Assembly (NCBI GenBank): GCA_023212695.1
Contig: JALCCG010000254.1
Coordinates: forward strand, 1 to 30,755
Length of the DNA: 30,755 nucleotides
Reading direction: 5' to 3'
From: Sporisorium sorghi
Lineage: Eukaryota; Basidiomycota; Ustilaginomycetes; Ustilaginales; Ustilaginaceae
A model generated the notes under the pieces. That model had not been told where the DNA came from. It searched no databases and saw only the letters and a program-made list of their open reading frames with translations. Position 1 is the first letter of the stretch. Each line of letters opens with the position of its first letter. A program made the position numbers and the translations under genes. Below are positions 27,698-30,755 of this stretch, one piece after another.

Positions 27698-27817
27698 TCA
27701 AGGGTGTCGGTGATGCGCCCGACTGCGTGTGGCGCGGTTGGCGACGGATGTGATTGGTGGCAAGGCAGGTTGGCGTAGCGATGTGTCTACGTCGGTCGGC
27801 GTGAGGAGTCGAGCCAT
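27698..27817 (-). promoter_or_regulatory. Candidate upstream ORF of the ERT1-like gene, 39 residues
   Basis: An ATG at 27817 opens a 40-codon frame ending in TGA at 27698, 84 nt before the main ATG. The frame is not in phase with the main gene. It could repress or tune translation if the leader begins upstream of it, which is not shown by the sequence. Confidence 0.35.
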
Positions 27818-28225
27818 GAACGACCAAGCAGCGGTGTGTCGAAAGAAGTGCTTTGAAAGGAGACGGCGATGTGAGCGAATCGAGTGTGACTTTGTGAAGG
27901 ATAGAGGTTGTTGGATATAGTCACGAGTGTACGCCCAAGGTGGATTAGGAGGAGGTCGAAGAGGAGAAAAAGAGAAGAGCAAGATGCGAGGTCGATGTCG
28001 AGGGCTAATTAAAGCTGCTGGGCAAATGGAGAGCAGCTTGCAAGGTCCATCAATCGATGCGAGATGCGCTCGTGCTTTGTTGACTCGTCTGCGAGATGCG
28101 GAGTGATCCGAGCAAAGACAGATAGAGAGACAATGGTGGTTGACAAAGACGGGCGATGTCAAACAAAAGAAAAGAGTCGGCGCGAGATGCAAGCAAGATA
28201 GGGGAAGCGGGATGGTCGCGCTAAG

Positions 28226-28276
28226 GGACGGACGGACGGACGGACGGACGGACGGACGGACGGACGGACGGACGGA
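28226..28276. repeat. GGAC tetranucleotide microsatellite
   Basis: About 12.75 perfect GGAC units lie in the ERT1-like upstream region, the longest perfect tetranucleotide repeat in the window. Confidence 0.95.
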
Positions 28277-30084
28277 AGCTTGCCAACGAGAAGCGAAGCG
28301 AGCAAGCGGCTGTCAACCGGCACTGGCACTAGCGCCTTTTGATGCGCCAAGATGGCAGGAGCGAGCGAGGAAGCGAGGGGGGAGAGAATGGTCGCGACCG
28401 AGCAAAGACAGACAGAGTCGGTGGAGAAGGACAAAAGGACAAGTTTCAGGGACACCCGAAATCAAAGACCGATTGCGAGACCGCAACTCAGAACAGTGCA
28501 AAGCAAGGAGCAGAGAGACACACGATGGTGTGCATCCAGGATCAACAACGAAAAGGTCGGGAGGAGTGGAGTAAGAAGCAGGATCTGGGTGCAGCAAGAT
28601 GGCTTGCTTGCAGGTCGAAAGCAAGCGGATCGGGGAGCCGAGGGGCATAAAAGGGACAAAAAGGAGGTTGACCCCTCCAACTCCGGATTGCCGTCGGATC
28701 TGGTTTGCAGCAGCAGCAGCGTGATGCAGAAGGGGGATTGGCAGAAGAAAAGAGAGAGAGGGAAGGTAGGGAAGAGTCAAGATAAAGCTCGACCAAAATA
28801 AGCGAGTAACGGGCAGTCGGTCGGACGGTGAAAAGAAAATGCAATGCAGAGCGGAAGCAACAATTGCGAGAGACAATCAGGACACACGGCGAGTCAAAGT
28901 GTGTTTGTTGTGCATGAGCCGGTGTGGCTTCCCGACTCAAACATAATGCAAACAACGGAAGTGCTCGGACCGGAAGAGCAAGAGCAGCAGCAGCAGCACA
29001 AGGACGAAGCGTAAATGAAAGGGACCACTTCCCGCTCTGTTTGAGCTTACGCGCATTCACTGCACAAACGCACAGCAGCAACCGAAGAGCCGATAATGAG
29101 CATCCTCCTCTTCTGACGCTCTTACCGCTGTCTTGGCGTACAGTAAATACGTCGGTGGGCGCATAAGCACTCACCATCGACCAATAAAGAACAAAAGAAT
29201 TTTTTTGACCCTTTAGCTAAATTAACTTTCCCCCACCCATCCCGAAGACGGAGATGAACATCTGGATCTGGAACGAGTTGCATGTGTGTGTGTGTGTGTG
29301 TCTCTAGCAGCTTAGCAAGACAGACTTGGATTTGGAGTCGGTGTCGGCGAGCAAGAACCACCGAGCGGAGCCGACGCGAAACAAAGGAGAGAAAACAAAA
29401 ACAAAACAAAAACTCCTCGGTCGTTTCGCGAGAGAAAGAGGAGAGAGGCGGGGCAGCAGCAGCATATCTAAGTCAGGCTTGCCCCATGTGAACCCGGGGC
29501 AGAGGAGAAGCGTGTGAAGAGAGAAAAAAAAAAAACTTCATTAAAATTTTGAAACAACAAAAGGCATGAGAGGCAGACCAGCTGGAACCAAAGCAAGGGA
29601 TCTCTACCCAAGCGTGATCTGCTGTTGCTGTGTTGTTCCTTCTGTGAGAACGCTGCTGTTGCTGTTGCTGCTGCTGCTGAGTCGGTTGCGGTTCAACTTG
29701 CAGCAGCCGCAAGATTTGGCAGCAGGCGTGCAGAACACAGCTGCAGCAGGCGGACCCACCGAAACCTTTTCTTTTTTTTTCTTTTTTTTTTTTCCCTTAG
29801 GTAGAAGAAGAGAGCAGTCACGAACTTCGCATTTTGCATGAATCGAAAAGAAGTTTTTTTTTTTTTTTTTTTTTCTCTCTTTGGGGCTTCTGTACCGAGC
29901 GCGAGCCGAGATCAGAGAGAATATCGCAGGCGTCGGTCGGCAAGCGAGCCTGTGATCCTGTTGTAGCGGTTTGGGCATGCACCAAAGCCTAATTCGAGGG
30001 AAGCACGTAAGCCACGCAAACGACTGCGCATTCAAGCTCCGCGTTCAAAGGTTGACCAGGATGCCGCCACTCGAACCATCGATG

Positions 30085-30102
30085 CAGTCAACTAGTTGAC
30101 TG
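30085..30102. promoter_or_regulatory. 18-bp perfect palindrome CAGTCAACTAGTTGACTG
   Basis: Each half carries TTGACTG, so the site presents two inverted TGACT cores. This fits a site for a dimeric regulator, for example a bZIP factor. Position is about 2.5 kb upstream of the ERT1-like start, so a link to that gene is uncertain. Confidence 0.4.
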
Positions 30103-30631
30103 GTAGGCGAGAAGACAAGCGAGCAGCCCGGCTGGTGAGACGGTAGGGTGTGTCTGGCAAGAGCAGACTGTGATCGAGAGGTCATCTCCGGCAAGGCAGC
30201 CGGTGGGCCGTCCCCAACTAACGTGGCGTTCGAAACCAGCTCGAATGAAGGTGCGTCTGGCGAGAGAACAGCTTTTACCAGTGTCGGACTTGGAGACACG
30301 CCTTTGCTTCTGATGCAACAAGGCGTGGTACGGACAGCAGCGACAGCTGAGCAGAAAGAGAGCCAAGTTGGAGGTAAGTTTTGCTCTCGTCAAAATAAGC
30401 GGTTCACGTGCCGCACCACCTGCATCTCCGCTTTGCAAGTTTGGACACCATCGATCGGTGAGCTGCGACCGTTCCGACAACGAGAACAATAACAACCTCG
30501 CCTCTGGTCCGTGCCGTCATCCCATGCGCAAAACACGGCGTGTGCATGAATGGCTATTGTTACTGCGTTTCGGGTATGCCAATACTGTAGCCGTGCACTC
30601 AATGAGGAAGAGATGGATTGGTTGGAACACA

Positions 30632-30632
<1 letters not shown>

Positions 30633-30683
<51 letters not shown>
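30633..30683. repeat. Poly-A run, 51 bases, near the right end
   Basis: This is followed by a purine-rich stretch and G runs of 15 and 7 bases up to the last base. It looks like low-quality sequence at a contig end. Confidence 0.9.
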
Positions 30684-30684
<1 letters not shown>

Positions 30685-30755
30685 AAAACCACAGAAAGAG
30701 AGGGAAAAAGATTTACAAAAAGGAAAGGGGGGGGGGGGGGGAAGGGGGGGAAATT

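Larger units (their letters stand above)
27614..30755. other. Gene-free right flank, upstream of the ERT1-like gene
   Basis: These 3.1 kb hold no gene I can support; open frames are short or of simple composition. Read toward the gene (minus strand) much of it is pyrimidine-rich, like a long fungal leader and promoter. It holds a candidate upstream ORF (27698-27817), a GGAC repeat (28226-28276), a GT repeat (29284-29301), T runs (about 29768-29793 and 29854-29874), an 18-bp palindrome (30085-30102), a 51-base A run (30633-30683) and a 15-base G run (30727-30741). Confidence 0.55.

Noticed and set aside
28226..28276. CRISPR-like or satellite array
   Set aside because: It is a plain 4-bp microsatellite with no spacers; CRISPR arrays are not expected in a fungal nucleus.
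28313..28876. 187-codon minus-strand frame in the right flank
   Set aside because: Composition is Ser/Leu/Pro-rich from a pyrimidine-rich leader; no domain and no plausible start.
29183..29188. AATAAA hexamer on the plus strand
   Set aside because: No plus-strand gene lies upstream for it to serve, so it is probably chance.
30217..30250. Possible tRNA T-arm (GGCGTTCGAAACC)
   Set aside because: No matching acceptor, D-arm or anticodon stem could be folded around it.

Overview
The window reads as nuclear DNA of a basidiomycete fungus, most likely a smut or related yeast (Ustilaginomycotina). Genes are long, GC-rich and almost intronless, codons strongly prefer C or G in the third position, and the proteins carry long Ser/Ala/Gln-rich low-complexity stretches. 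The families present (Kin4-type kinase, Wbp1, Suv3, NKAP, Dph6 with RidA-like modules, an ERT1/AcuK-type Zn2Cys6 factor) are eukaryotic and mostly fungal. Assignment to Ustilaginomycotina is inference from gene style, not from a marker gene. Both ends are homopolymer-rich (34 A near the left end; 51 A and 15 G near the right end), so the piece looks like a whole contig that broke in simple sequence.

Nine protein genes are supported. In order: KIN4-like kinase (+, 2740-7479), FMP46-like protein with one intron (-, 7823-8533), F-box/propeller protein (+, 8812-10692), WBP1 (-, 10769-12466), NKAP homologue (+, 12760-14457), DPH6 (-, 14507-16777), SUV3 (+, 17076-19802), an LrgA-LrgB fusion membrane protein (+, 21712-24594) and an ERT1/RDS2-type transcription factor (-, 24980-27613). 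The first seven alternate strands strictly. The three head-to-head gaps between start codons are 278, 293 and 298 bp, and the two tightest tail-to-tail gaps are 76 and 49 bp.

The flanks are different: 2.7 kb before the kinase, 1.9 kb before the LrgAB gene and 3.1 kb upstream of the ERT1-like gene hold no convincing gene. They hold microsatellites, pyrimidine-rich leaders, candidate upstream ORFs and a few palindromes. I see no tRNA, rRNA, transposon or CRISPR array.

The genes do not form one pathway. They cover cell-cycle signalling (KIN4-like), ER N-glycosylation (WBP1), nuclear RNA and chromatin function (NKAP), eEF2 diphthamide synthesis (DPH6), mitochondrial RNA decay (SUV3), mitochondrial redox (FMP46-like), carbon-source transcription control (ERT1-like), probable small-acid transport (LrgAB) and probable ubiquitin targeting (F-box). 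I did not find an obviously new multi-gene system. The most unusual items are the LrgA-LrgB fusion with a very long central linker, the C-terminal CVVC of the FMP46-like protein, the KA1 domain of the kinase split by an insertion, the in-frame 18-bp minisatellite in SUV3, and the regular alternating layout.
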